Source of the DNA: Pernthalerella sp964634245
GTDB taxonomy: Bacteria; Pseudomonadota; Gammaproteobacteria; Burkholderiales; Burkholderiaceae_D
Assembly (NCBI GenBank): GCA_964634245.1
Contig: CAZWIE010000004.1
Coordinates: 358,788 to 422,787 of the forward strand
Length of the DNA: 64,000 bases
Reading direction: 5' to 3'
Of the stretch, positions 1 to 8,643 are shown piece by piece. How positions within the stretch are numbered: the stretch's first letter is position 1; each line of letters starts with the position of its first letter. The notes beneath the pieces were generated by a model. That model did no database searches. It was not told the DNA's origin and saw only the letters and a program-made list of their open reading frames with translations. The position numbers were made by a program, and so were the translations under genes.

Positions 1-377
1 TTGTCTCGGGTGGCTTTTGCGTTTCGTCGGCACGTATCTTTCGCTTCGCCTACCTGATCGTCGCATCTTGCCTTGGCCACCTCGAATTCGGCATCGGCCC
101 GGGTCTCGGCCAGATTCAGCCGGTTCTTGGGTGAATCGCGCTCCGTGGCCCTGGCTTGCGCCTCGGCGATGGATTTCTGGCCATCCGCTTCCGCCTCGCA
201 AATTTTCTTCGCATTGTTTTTCAGGACATCGCATTTTTTCATGGCACTGTCGTGCTGCTGTTGTATCTGTCTTTTCGTCAGGGCTGTTTGCTGCGCAGTG
301 GCGGATGTTGGCGCAAGCAGGCAAGGGGAAATGACCACCGCCACGACGGTAAGCAGATGTTTGCACCAGGCATTCAT
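1..377 (-). CDS. Exported hypothetical protein, 5' part only
   Basis: An open frame starts at ATG 377 and runs off the left edge, so only about 125 N-terminal residues are visible. A GGAG ribosome-binding site lies 6 nt upstream of this ATG. Residues 1-30 look like a signal peptide (Lys-containing start, Val/Leu core, cleavage near SATAQ). The rest is charged and helix-prone, with spaced Cys residues and many Ala, Lys and Glu. This resembles small exported proteins common in Burkholderiales that have no assigned function. The left boundary of the window truncates it, so length and any C-terminal domain are unknown. Confidence 0.6.
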   Translation of the reverse strand, partial: MNAWCKHLLTVVAVVISPCLLAPTSATAQQTALTKRQIQQQHDSAMKKCDVLKNNAKKICEAEADGQKSIAEAQARATERDSPKNRLNLAETRADAEFEVAKARCDDQVGEAKDTCRRNAKATRD

Positions 378-737
378 GAAAATCTCCGGGAAAAGTAGGG
401 CGCTCGCTACCGACGAGCAGCAAGGTCCTGATCCTCGATCCTGCAAAGCGACTGCATACTGCGCGTCCGCAGAATTCGTGCGCCTTCCTGCCTTCAAAGG
501 ACAAAGGATGGTTTCGTCAGGCTGATGGCAGCGCGGCAGCGGAAGGCCTCCCCCATGGGCATGTTGCGGTCCTGCCTGCTTCCTTTGCAAGGCGCCTTTC
601 GGGGTGGCCGGCCGGACTGGGCATGCCAGCCTTGTCCCGGCGCGGTCGCAAGGCTTGAGAATGCAGTGCTGTTTCCCTGCGCTTGCTTATAATGGCGTGC
701 CTTGGACAACAACAGTCCGCAATGACATAAAGACGCA
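378..737. other. Intergenic stretch, no gene recognised
   Basis: About 360 bp lie between two divergently read genes. The short open frames here have no convincing start signals or protein-like composition. The stretch must hold the promoters of both neighbours, but I see no clear promoter or operator motif. Confidence 0.4.
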
Positions 738-932
738 ATGAGTAATCAATTGAAGCAACGCCGCGCGCACTTCAGCGACGTGGAAATCGGCCAAAAGTTT
801 TTCGACCTGATCAGCGCGGAATACTTCATCAAGACATCAGAAGATACTGCGGTCATGGTGACCGGCATAGGTGACGGCCAGACCGAAGACGAGTTTGAGC
901 CGGACGATGTTGTCCGGATAGAGGAACAATAA
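738..932 (+). CDS. Small acidic hypothetical protein (64 aa)
   Basis: A 64-residue protein with a basic N-terminus and an acidic C-terminal half ending in DDVVRIEEQ. No signal peptide, membrane segment or known motif is visible. The start at 738 is chosen because it is the first ATG of the frame, although its ribosome-binding site is weak (AAAGACG). The composition is protein-like and differs from the shadow frames around it. It stands alone between a divergent exported protein and a convergent EAL gene. Function unknown. Confidence 0.6.
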   Translation: MSNQLKQRRAHFSDVEIGQKFFDLISAEYFIKTSEDTAVMVTGIGDGQTEDEFEPDDVVRIEEQ

Positions 933-1076
933 GCCTGGACCTGACGGCAACTGCAGCGGGCAGGCGATCATGATTCAAGCCATGTATCGCCTGCAGCCCT
1001 GCACCGGGTCAGAGCGACCCAGGGAATCTATCTGCAAAAAAACCAGCCCTGCTACCCCGACTGGCAGCGCCGACAG

Positions 1077-2372
1077 TCAGACTGCGGTACTGGCCTGTGC
1101 CAACTCGGGCCATTTCCCTTTGTACTCGCCCAGCGCCTTCGGGCGCCCCAGCAGGAAACCCTGCACCCGGCTGATGCCCAGTTCACGCAAGGTCTTCAGT
1201 TCGGCACCAGTCTCGACGCCTTCGGCGATCACCTGACTGCCTGTGGCCTTCGCAAAGTTGACCAGTGCAGACGCCAGTGTCTTGCAGGCGATGTCGGTAT
1301 CGATGTTCTTGATCAGGCTGATGTCGAGCTTGATGATGTCTGGCTTGAGCTTCAGGATGTGGCGGAAGCTCGCATAGCCTGCGCCGGCATCATCAACGGC
1401 CAGCCTGAGGCCTTGCTCGCGCAGTGATGCCAGCGCCATATCGATTTTTTCGTAATCGCCGATCGCCTGGTGTTCGGTGATTTCCAGCACCAGCCGATGC
1501 AGCTGATGACCTTGCAACAGGCTGCCGAGCTTGCCATTCAGGATGGTGGACGGCGTGACGTTCAGCGACAGGTAGGCGTGCTCGGGAATGTCGTGCAGGC
1601 TGTCCAGCGCATTCTTCAGCAATGCGACTTCCAGTTCTTCCTCAAGTCCGACGCTGGTAGCATCGGCGACCCAGACATCTGGGCCGCGGCGCGGCTCGGT
1701 CGGGAAGCGTGACAGCGCTTCAAAGCCGACCGTCTTGCCACTCGTGATATCGAAGATGGGCTGGAATTCGGAAGAATAATGATGTTCGTCGATGGTGTTG
1801 CGCAGGCGCTGCGTGGTGATGCGCTTCTCCTGCAGCGCGTTGTCGCGCTCTTCGAGCACGCTGCCGATGAAGCTCGCAAAGAGTTTCATCGTGCCGAGGT
1901 CGCGGTCGCCGAGCGTGTTATCGGCCTCCCGGCTGAAGCAGCAGAAAGTGCCGAACACGCGGCCCGAGCTGAAGCGGATCGGCACGCTGAGATGAGCGCC
2001 GATCGGTATGGCGAGGGTCGCGGCGAGGCTCAGTGCTTCTTCGTTTTTCGTCGCATCGGGCATCAGTTCCGGCAGCCGACCGTCAACCACGCGCTGGCAG
2101 TAGCTCTCGTTCAGCGGATCCGAGCTACCGACCTCGATGGGCTGGAAGCCCTGGTTGGCGTCGATGTAGCGAAACACCCGGCGTCCTTGATCGAACTCGG
2201 AGATGAAGGCCACCTCCATGCCCAGCAGGTTGCGCACGGAGGCGAGGGTGTCGGCCATCAGGGACTCGACTTGCTGCGGCGTTTCAGGCGTGTGGGATTC
2301 AAAAAGCATGTAGCGGCTATCTGCGTACAAGTCGCCCCGCCAGGAGCCAACGATGATGGCCGGGCCATCCAT
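1077..2372 (-). CDS. GAF-EAL cyclic-di-GMP phosphodiesterase
   Basis: The protein has an N-terminal GAF-like sensory domain (about residues 25-165) and a C-terminal EAL domain (about 190-425). The catalytic signatures of active EAL enzymes are present: FEALSRF, LSLNVTP, LVLEITEH, the AVDDAGAG double Asp, KLDISLI, IAEGVET and VQGFLLGRP. It should therefore hydrolyse c-di-GMP to pGpG, with activity tuned by a small ligand or redox signal at the GAF domain. No membrane segment is seen, so it is probably cytosolic. The start is uncertain: neither ATG 2372 nor the in-frame ATG 2309 (MLFESHTPE) has a strong ribosome-binding site. It is separated from the upstream gene by a perfect hairpin terminator, so it probably has its own promoter. 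Confidence 0.9.
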   Translation of the reverse strand: MDGPAIIVGSWRGDLYADSRYMLFESHTPETPQQVESLMADTLASVRNLLGMEVAFISEFDQGRRVFRYIDANQGFQPIEVGSSDPLNESYCQRVVDGRLPELMPDATKNEEALSLAATLAIPIGAHLSVPIRFSSGRVFGTFCCFSREADNTLGDRDLGTMKLFASFIGSVLEERDNALQEKRITTQRLRNTIDEHHYSSEFQPIFDITSGKTVGFEALSRFPTEPRRGPDVWVADATSVGLEEELEVALLKNALDSLHDIPEHAYLSLNVTPSTILNGKLGSLLQGHQLHRLVLEITEHQAIGDYEKIDMALASLREQGLRLAVDDAGAGYASFRHILKLKPDIIKLDISLIKNIDTDIACKTLASALVNFAKATGSQVIAEGVETGAELKTLRELGISRVQGFLLGRPKALGEYKGKWPELAQASTAV

Positions 2373-2494
2373 TGCGCTACGAGCGTTCGCTTGCGGGGTT
2401 TGTAATGTTTATTATTAAGTTGGTATGCAGTACTGCAAACTCATTGCCCATGATAAAACGAAACTTAAGAAAAAGTGAAATTGTCCCTTTCGCA

Positions 2495-2540
2495 GGCACA
2501 AACACAAAACGCCCTTCATAGGGCGTTTTGTGTTTGTGCC
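2495..2540 (-). terminator. Perfect 20-bp hairpin terminator
   Basis: Positions 2495-2514 and 2521-2540 are perfect inverted copies of 20 bp around a 6-nt loop (TTCATA). On the minus strand the 3' arm is GC-rich next to the loop and then T-rich (GGGCGTTTTGTGTTTG), as in an intrinsic terminator. It lies 13 bp past the stop of the SYLF gene and upstream of the EAL gene. The symmetry means it could also act on plus-strand transcripts. Confidence 0.8.
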
Positions 2541-2552
2541 AGGTGAGTGTGG

Positions 2553-3407
2553 CTAGGGCTTGACCGGTTTCTCCTCGATCGGCGGCGCTTGCGTGCCGCC
2601 TGTCGACTTGCCGGTCGCGCTGCCTGACGAGACTTCAGACAGCGCTTGTTTCAATGCGTCCGAGTCGGGATTCTTCGCCTTGCCGCTGATGATTTCTGCC
2701 GTGGTTGTGGGCTTGCCGTAATACGCCGTGGTCAGTCGCTGGTTGAAACGCACATCGTTCGCGCCCAGCGTCGCGACATTGCCGAACAAGCCCTTGGTAC
2801 CTGACCAAGCTACCGCATCGCCGCCGCCGGTCGAACCCTGAGCCAGTTTGGCCCAGTTGATGATGGTGATGCCGGCATCGGCGCTCAGCGAGAAATTGTT
2901 CTTCTCGGAGAATCGCTGCACGGCCTTGTCATTCATCAGCGCGAAGGCGATCGGTCCGCCTTCAGCGCCGGCTTGCGCACCGATGCTGATGCCGCCGATG
3001 TTGAAGAAGGCCGGATCGCTCCATGCACCGTCTGCCTGCTTGACCAGCAGCACGCCCGAGCCGCCCTGGCCACCGATACCGAACGCGACGCGTCCATAGG
3101 TGGGGACGATGAACACGCCTTTGGCTTCGGCCAGCACGTGCTGCATCGTTGTATCAGCCTCCATGCGCCTGACGACGGCGACCGCGTCTTGCACGTTTTT
3201 GCCGGCGTTGGCTTCCGGGCCGCGCGGGCTGTCACGTTTTTCTGTCGCTTGCGCGAAGGCGGGGGAGGGCGGCAGGCTGATGGACAGCAGCGCGAAAAGC
3301 AGGGCGAAAGGCAGAGCGACAGACAGAGCGACAGACAGCGCACAGCGAAGCAAAGAGGTGAGGCGAGCAGTATTCACGGGCGGATTCCTCGTCGGAGAAC
3401 AGTCCAT
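2553..3407 (-). CDS. Exported SYLF/Ysc84-domain lipid-binding protein
   Basis: The first 50 residues form a long hydrophobic signal sequence ending at SPAFAQA, so the protein is exported. The mature part is a SYLF (Ysc84) domain, recognisable from AKGVFIVPTYGRVAFGIGG, the GGISIGAQAGAEGG block and ADAGITIINWAKL. Family members bind phosphoinositides in eukaryotes; bacterial forms are periplasmic proteins of unclear role. The C-terminal 50 residues are a Ser/Gly/Pro-rich tail. The signal region contains the repetitive SVALSVALPFALLFALLS, coded in part by two direct copies of a 12-bp unit at 3312-3335. That repeat could make the signal length variable. The start could be at a Met inside the leader; the longest frame is given. 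Confidence 0.8.
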   Translation of the reverse strand: MDCSPTRNPPVNTARLTSLLRCALSVALSVALPFALLFALLSISLPPSPAFAQATEKRDSPRGPEANAGKNVQDAVAVVRRMEADTTMQHVLAEAKGVFIVPTYGRVAFGIGGQGGSGVLLVKQADGAWSDPAFFNIGGISIGAQAGAEGGPIAFALMNDKAVQRFSEKNNFSLSADAGITIINWAKLAQGSTGGGDAVAWSGTKGLFGNVATLGANDVRFNQRLTTAYYGKPTTTAEIISGKAKNPDSDALKQALSEVSSGSATGKSTGGTQAPPIEEKPVKP

Positions 3408-3472
3408 GGCCCCGGGGCGGGACCATCTACCCGTGATGCTGCGCCGCTGCGTGCAGCGCGGCTTGCGTGCGC

Positions 3473-4543
3473 TCAGCTTGCTGCGGCTGTCGCTTCGACT
3501 TGCTGCAAGGAGGGCGAGCTTTCCGAGAACATCGCGCGGTTCGCATCGCTTGCTATGCTGAGCGAACGCAGCCGCAACTCAGGATCGTAAACGTCCGAGA
3601 CAAGAATGAATTCATCGGCAGCAGTCAGTTCGGCCAGGCGCTCGAAGCCGGCCCGCACTGTTTCCGGACCGCCGATGACGGCAGCGCCGAGAAAATCGTC
3701 GATCCCGTCTTGTGCACGCGGATCCAGACTGTCCATGAAGCCCGCCACCGGTGGCTGCAAGCGGCTGCGGTTGCCCGTGATGATGCCCAGCACGCGCCTT
3801 TGCAAGGTGCTGGCCAGGAATTCGGCTTCGTCATCGGTGGGTGCGGCGATCACGGGCACGCCGATGGCGACATACGGCTCCTTCAGGGTGGCGGACGGAC
3901 GGAATTCATTGCGGTAGATCGCCACCGCCTGTAGCAAGAGGCGCGGCGCAAAGTGCGATGCGAACGCATACGGCAGGCCGCGCGCTGCGGCCAGCCTTGC
4001 AGCAAACAGGCTGGAGCCCAGCAGCCAGATCGGCACCTGGGTGCCAGCGCCCGGCATGGCGGTGACGCGCTGGCCTGGCTGGGCGGGAGCGAGGTAGCGC
4101 TGCAGCTCTTCGACTTCGCGCGGGAAGTCGTCCTCGGTCTCGATACGGTCGCGGCGCAGCGCGCGCATGGTCATGCCATCGGTGCCGGGCGCGCGGCCGA
4201 GGCCGAGGTCGATACGGCCCGGATACATTTCAGCCAGCGTGCCAAAGGCCTCGGCCACCACCAGCGGCGCATGGTTGGGCAGCATGATGCCGCCCGAACC
4301 GACACGAATGCTGGTCGTGCCGCCGGCAATATGCCCGACCAGTACCGCCGTCGCCGAACTGGCCACATCCACCATGTTGTGATGCTCGGCCAGCCAGTAT
4401 CGAACGAAGCCGAGCGACTCGGCATGCTGCGCCGTTCGCAACGCAAGGGCGATGCTGCCGCCGACGCTCATGCCTTCGCGATTGGCGACCAGGTCCAGCA
4501 TGGACAGGCGGGGTTTCTTCAAGGGGCTGGGCGTAGTCATCAT
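3473..4543 (-). CDS. LLM-class flavin-dependent oxidoreductase
   Basis: A luciferase-like monooxygenase of about 356 residues, the usual size for the YhbW/MsnO8-type branch. Motifs include LSMLDLV near the start, SLGFVRYWLAEHHN, the VGSGGIMLPNHAPLVVAE block, YPGRIDLGLGRAPGTDG, and WLLGSSLFAARLAAA. These enzymes use reduced FMN (or F420 in some lineages) and oxygen; the substrate is usually unknown. Start ATG 4543 is chosen because homology-like sequence begins at MTTPSPLKKPRLSMLD; the upstream extension to 4636 is low-complexity and unlike the family. It is divergent from pyruvate carboxylase across a 320-bp gap, with no obvious functional link. Confidence 0.88.
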   Translation of the reverse strand: MMTTPSPLKKPRLSMLDLVANREGMSVGGSIALALRTAQHAESLGFVRYWLAEHHNMVDVASSATAVLVGHIAGGTTSIRVGSGGIMLPNHAPLVVAEAFGTLAEMYPGRIDLGLGRAPGTDGMTMRALRRDRIETEDDFPREVEELQRYLAPAQPGQRVTAMPGAGTQVPIWLLGSSLFAARLAAARGLPYAFASHFAPRLLLQAVAIYRNEFRPSATLKEPYVAIGVPVIAAPTDDEAEFLASTLQRRVLGIITGNRSRLQPPVAGFMDSLDPRAQDGIDDFLGAAVIGGPETVRAGFERLAELTAADEFILVSDVYDPELRLRSLSIASDANRAMFSESSPSLQQVEATAAAS

Positions 4544-4863
4544 CTGCTCGTCGCTGTGTTTCCGGATCTTGCTCTGGCATGCGGTCGCTTGCGTGCGGCG
4601 TGAATCGGGTGTCCGTTCGTTGCTTGCCTGTCTCAAGCCTTCCTTGCCATCAGTGGCATGGCCGCGAGCCCCAAGCGTTGCGCACGAACGGTCGTGCTGA
4701 AATCGCGGGGTTCACCACACTAAAACATATTGCAGCAGTCAGGATTGTCTTTTCAAGGCATGTTGCTTGCTAGTATACGGCGGGTTGTCTTTTTTCCATG
4801 TCCAGAACTGGCAGCGCCCTGAGCGACCAAGCCGGTCACTATCCCCCGGATTTTCACTGAATC
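4544..4863. other. Divergent intergenic region, LLM oxidoreductase / pyc
   Basis: About 320 bp holding the start regions of two divergent genes. It becomes AT-richer near 4715-4800. I could not assign a -35/-10 pair with acceptable spacing and saw no clear operator. Confidence 0.4.
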
Positions 4864-7800
4864 ATGCGTATTCAAAAACTCCTCGTCGCGAATCGCTCGG
4901 AAATCGCGATTCGTGTCATGCGCGCCGCTACCGAACTGGGCATCCGCACCGTCTCCATCTATGCGGCGGAAGACCGCTTTGCGCTGCATCGGTTCAAGGC
5001 AGATGAAAGCTATCTGGTCGGCGAGGGCAAGAAGCCGATTGCGGCCTATCTCGACATCGACGACATCATCCGCATCGCCAAAGAAGCCGGGGTCGATGCC
5101 ATCCATCCGGGCTATGGTTTCCTGTCAGAGAATCCGGACTTTGCCGAAGCGTGCGCCAAAAACGGGATCCTGTTCATCGGCCCGCGCCCCGAAGTGATGC
5201 GCACGCTGGGCAATAAAGTGGCAGCGCGCAATGCCGCGATCGCTGCCGGTGTGCCCGTGGTGCCCGCGACCGCGGCGCTGCCGCACGATATCGACCAGGC
5301 CAAGGCGATGGCGGCCGAGATCGGCTACCCGCTGATGCTCAAGGCCAGCTGGGGCGGCGGTGGGCGCGGCATGCGCGTGATCGAATCCGAGGCCGAACTG
5401 CCGGGCCAGCTTGAAGTCGCACGACGCGAAGCGGCTGCTGCCTTCGGCAATGACGAGATGTACCTCGAAAAGCTGGTGCGCCGCGCGCGCCATGTGGAAG
5501 TGCAGATCCTCGGCGACACCCATGGCACGCTGATCCATCTGTTCGAGCGCGATTGCTCGGTCCAGCGCCGCAACCAGAAAGTGGTCGAGCGCGCGCCCGC
5601 GCCTTACCTCGATGACGCCACCCGCGCCGAGCTGTGCGAGTCGGCATTGAAGCTGGGTCGCGCCGTCAACTACACGCATGCGGGCACCGTCGAATTCCTG
5701 ATGGATGCCGACACCGGCAAGTTCTACTTCATCGAAGTCAATCCGCGCATTCAGGTCGAGCACACCGTGACCGAGCAGGTTACCGGCGTCGATATCGTGA
5801 AGGCACAGATTCGCGTCACCGAAGGCCTGGCAATCGGCAAGCACGCGAAGGATGCCGAAGGCCTGGCCGCGTACATACCCAAGCAGGATGAGGTGAGGCT
5901 CAACGGCCATGCGCTGCAATGCCGTGTGACCACCGAAGACCCCGAGAACAACTTTACGCCCGACTACGGCCGCCTGACTGCCTATCGCAGCGCGTCCGGC
6001 TTCGGCATTCGCCTCGACGGCGGCACCGCTTATTCCGGCGCGGTCATCACGCCTTATTACGATTCGCTGCTGGTGAAGGTCACGGCGTGGGCGCCGACCG
6101 CCAATGAAGCGGCAACGCGCATGGATCGCGCGCTGCGCGAGTTCCGCATCCGCGGCGTGTCGACCAACCTGCAGTTCCTCGAGAACGTCATCAACCATCC
6201 GCTGTTCCTGTCCGGCGAATGCACGACGCGCTTCATCGACACCACGCCCGAGCTGTTCAAGTTTGCCAAGCGTGCCGACCGCGCGACCCGCCTGCTGCGC
6301 TTCATCGGTGATGTGGTCGTCAACGGCAATCCGGAGATGAAAGGGCGCAAGGGCTCGGACATCATCCTGCCGCATGCGCCGCTGCCCAAAACCGGCCGCG
6401 GCCTGCCGGTGCCGGCCGGTTCACGCGACAAGTTCCGCGAGCTCGGCCCGGAGAAGTTCTCGACGTGGATGCTGGAGCAGAAGCAGGTCCTGCTGACCGA
6501 CACCACGATGCGCGACGCGCACCAGTCGCTGTTCGCCACCCGCATGCGCACGGCCGACATGACGGCGATCGCGCCTTACTATGCGCGCCTGCTGCCGCAG
6601 CTGTTCTCGATGGAATGCTGGGGCGGCGCGACCTTTGACGTATCGATGCGCTTCCTGAAGGAAGATCCGTGGGAGCGCCTCGCGCTGTTGCGCCAGGCCG
6701 TGCCGAATGTGCTGTTCCAGATGCTGCTGCGCGCGTCCAACGCGGTCGGCTATACCAACTATGCGGACAATGTGGTGCGCTATTTCGTGCAGCAGGCCGC
6801 AGCTGGCGGCGTGGACCTGTTCCGCGTGTTCGATTCGCTGAACTGGGTCGAGAACATGCGCGTCGCCATTGATGCGGTGCGCGAGTCCGGCATGCTGGCC
6901 GAGGGCGCGATCTGCTACACCGGCGATCCCTTCGACCCGAAGCGCAGCAAGTACAGCCTGCAGTACTACGTGAAGATGGCCAGGGAGCTGGAAAAGGCCG
7001 GCGTCAATATCATTGGCATCAAGGACATGGCCGGCGTCTGCAAGCCGGCTGCAGCGCGCGCGCTGGTGAAGGCACTGAAGGAAGAAGTGGGCCTGCCCAT
7101 CCACTTCCATACCCATGACACCAGCGGCATCTCGGCCGCCAGCGTGCTGGCGGCGATCGAGGCTGGCTGCGATGCGGTTGATGGCGCGATGGACTCGATG
7201 AGCGGCCTGACTTCGCAGCCCAACCTGGGTTCGATCGCGGCCGCACTGGCGCACAGCGACAAGGACCCGGGGCTGGACAAGGATGCGATGTTCGCTGTTT
7301 CGCAGTACTGGGAAGGCGTGCGTCACTTCTACGCGCCGTTCGAGGCGGATATCCGTTCCGGTACCTCCGACGTCTACCGCCACGAAATGCCGGGTGGCCA
7401 GTACACCAACCTGCGCGAGCAGGCGCGCGCGATGGGCATCGAGCATCGCTGGAATGAAGTGTCGCAAGCCTATGCGGACGTCAACCAGCTGTTCGGCGAT
7501 ATCGTGAAAGTCACGCCGACCTCGAAAGTGGTGGGTGACATGGCGCTGTTCATGGTCGCCAATGACCTGACCCCGGCCGAGGTCGCGGACCCCGACAAGG
7601 AAGTCGCTTTCCCCGAGTCGGTGATCTCGCTGTTCAAGGGCGAGCTCGGCTTCCCGCCGGATGGCTTCCCGAAGGCGCTGGAGAAGAAAGTGCTCAAGGG
7701 CGGCAAGCCGCTCGAAGGCCGCTACGGCGCCAACGTGCCGCCGGTCGACCTCGACCTGGCGCGTGCCACGGCCGAGAAAGCCGTCGACCGCAAGCTCAGC

Positions 7801-8322
7801 GACCAGGACCTCGCGTCCTACCTGATGTACCCGAAGGTCTTCACCGAATACGCGCAGCATCGCCGCAGCCATGGCGACGTATCGGTGCTGCCGACCGACG
7901 TGTTCTTCGAAGGCCTGAAGGAAGGCCAGGAGATCTCGGTCAGCATCGACCAGGGCAAGACGCTGGTGATCCGACTGCTGGGCCGCACCGAAGTCGAGGA
8001 CGAAGGCCAGAGCAAGCTCTTCTTCGAGCTCAACGGCCAGCCGCGCATGGTCCGCGTGCAGCATGCGGGCGTGGTATCCACAGTCACCCATCCGAAAGCG
8101 CAGGAAGGCAACCCGGCCCATGTCGGCGCGCCGATGCCGGGCATGGTGGTGACCGTCGCGGTGAAGGCCGGCCAGAAGGTTGCCAAGGGCGATCCGCTGG
8201 TGTCGATCGAGGCGATGAAGATGGAGACCATGATCCGTGCCGAAGTCGATGGCGTGGTGAAGGACGTGCACGTGAAGCCGGGCATGGTGGTCGCCGCGAA
8301 GGACTTGCTGCTCAATTACTGA
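4864..8322 (+). CDS. pyc: Pyruvate carboxylase, single-chain
   Basis: This is a full 1152-residue biotin enzyme that carboxylates pyruvate to oxaloacetate with ATP and bicarbonate, replenishing the TCA cycle. Domain order is biotin carboxylase (about 1-460, with the ATP-grasp glycine loop KASWGGGGRGMRV and FIEVNPRIQVEHTVTE), carboxyltransferase (about 530-800, starting LLTDTTMRDAHQSL, with GIKDMAGVCKPAAA), the PYC/OADA linker (about 830-1030) and a C-terminal biotinyl domain. The biotin-accepting lysine is Lys1119 in EAMKMET. Length and order match the alpha4 single-chain type and not the split subunits of some gammaproteobacteria. It is monocistronic: a strong terminator follows 90 bp downstream. 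Confidence 0.97.
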   Translation: MRIQKLLVANRSEIAIRVMRAATELGIRTVSIYAAEDRFALHRFKADESYLVGEGKKPIAAYLDIDDIIRIAKEAGVDAIHPGYGFLSENPDFAEACAKNGILFIGPRPEVMRTLGNKVAARNAAIAAGVPVVPATAALPHDIDQAKAMAAEIGYPLMLKASWGGGGRGMRVIESEAELPGQLEVARREAAAAFGNDEMYLEKLVRRARHVEVQILGDTHGTLIHLFERDCSVQRRNQKVVERAPAPYLDDATRAELCESALKLGRAVNYTHAGTVEFLMDADTGKFYFIEVNPRIQVEHTVTEQVTGVDIVKAQIRVTEGLAIGKHAKDAEGLAAYIPKQDEVRLNGHALQCRVTTEDPENNFTPDYGRLTAYRSASGFGIRLDGGTAYSGAVITPYYDSLLVKVTAWAPTANEAATRMDRALREFRIRGVSTNLQFLENVINHPLFLSGECTTRFIDTTPELFKFAKRADRATRLLRFIGDVVVNGNPEMKGRKGSDIILPHAPLPKTGRGLPVPAGSRDKFRELGPEKFSTWMLEQKQVLLTDTTMRDAHQSLFATRMRTADMTAIAPYYARLLPQLFSMECWGGATFDVSMRFLKEDPWERLALLRQAVPNVLFQMLLRASNAVGYTNYADNVVRYFVQQAAAGGVDLFRVFDSLNWVENMRVAIDAVRESGMLAEGAICYTGDPFDPKRSKYSLQYYVKMARELEKAGVNIIGIKDMAGVCKPAAARALVKALKEEVGLPIHFHTHDTSGISAASVLAAIEAGCDAVDGAMDSMSGLTSQPNLGSIAAALAHSDKDPGLDKDAMFAVSQYWEGVRHFYAPFEADIRSGTSDVYRHEMPGGQYTNLREQARAMGIEHRWNEVSQAYADVNQLFGDIVKVTPTSKVVGDMALFMVANDLTPAEVADPDKEVAFPESVISLFKGELGFPPDGFPKALEKKVLKGGKPLEGRYGANVPPVDLDLARATAEKAVDRKLSDQDLASYLMYPKVFTEYAQHRRSHGDVSVLPTDVFFEGLKEGQEISVSIDQGKTLVIRLLGRTEVEDEGQSKLFFELNGQPRMVRVQHAGVVSTVTHPKAQEGNPAHVGAPMPGMVVTVAVKAGQKVAKGDPLVSIEAMKMETMIRAEVDGVVKDVHVKPGMVVAAKDLLLNY

Positions 8323-8411
8323 TGCGCCTGCATGTTGCCGGAAGCCCTGTCTCCGGCAGCATCTTCTCAGGCATGACTGCATCCCGGCCCGGATGCAGCG
8401 CCGCTGCATGT

Positions 8412-8437
8412 GCCCCGCCTTGGCGGGGCTTTTTTTT
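8412..8437 (+). terminator. Intrinsic terminator of pyc
   Basis: Inverted GCCCCGCC / GGCGGGGC arms (8412-8419 and 8422-8429) are followed by a run of eight T. It sits about 90 bp after the pyc stop, a classic rho-independent terminator. Confidence 0.9.
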
Positions 8438-8643
8438 GTACTGTTTTTTGGCACGTTTTCAGGTGGGGGCGTCGGTCGCTTGTGGGCTGAAAGGCCTGTG
8501 TTATCGTTCGCCGTCGGCCCCGCGACAGGGGCACGGCACGCCCGGGCGACAAGACGGGCCGGCAGCCCTCGTGCTGACCAGGTCTGCGATGCCCGACATC
8601 CCTACAAGACAGAGCCGGCAGACAGCCGGCCGATGGAGGAGAC
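8438..8643. other. Upstream region of the AAHS transporter
   Basis: GC-rich non-coding DNA. A GGAGGAGAC ribosome-binding site just before 8644 supports the transporter start. No other element recognised. Confidence 0.4.

Noticed and set aside
6421..8454. 677-residue minus-strand frame opposite pyc
   Set aside because: His/Arg-rich translation with no motif, entirely antisense to the recognisable pyruvate carboxylase. High-GC codon bias produces such frames.
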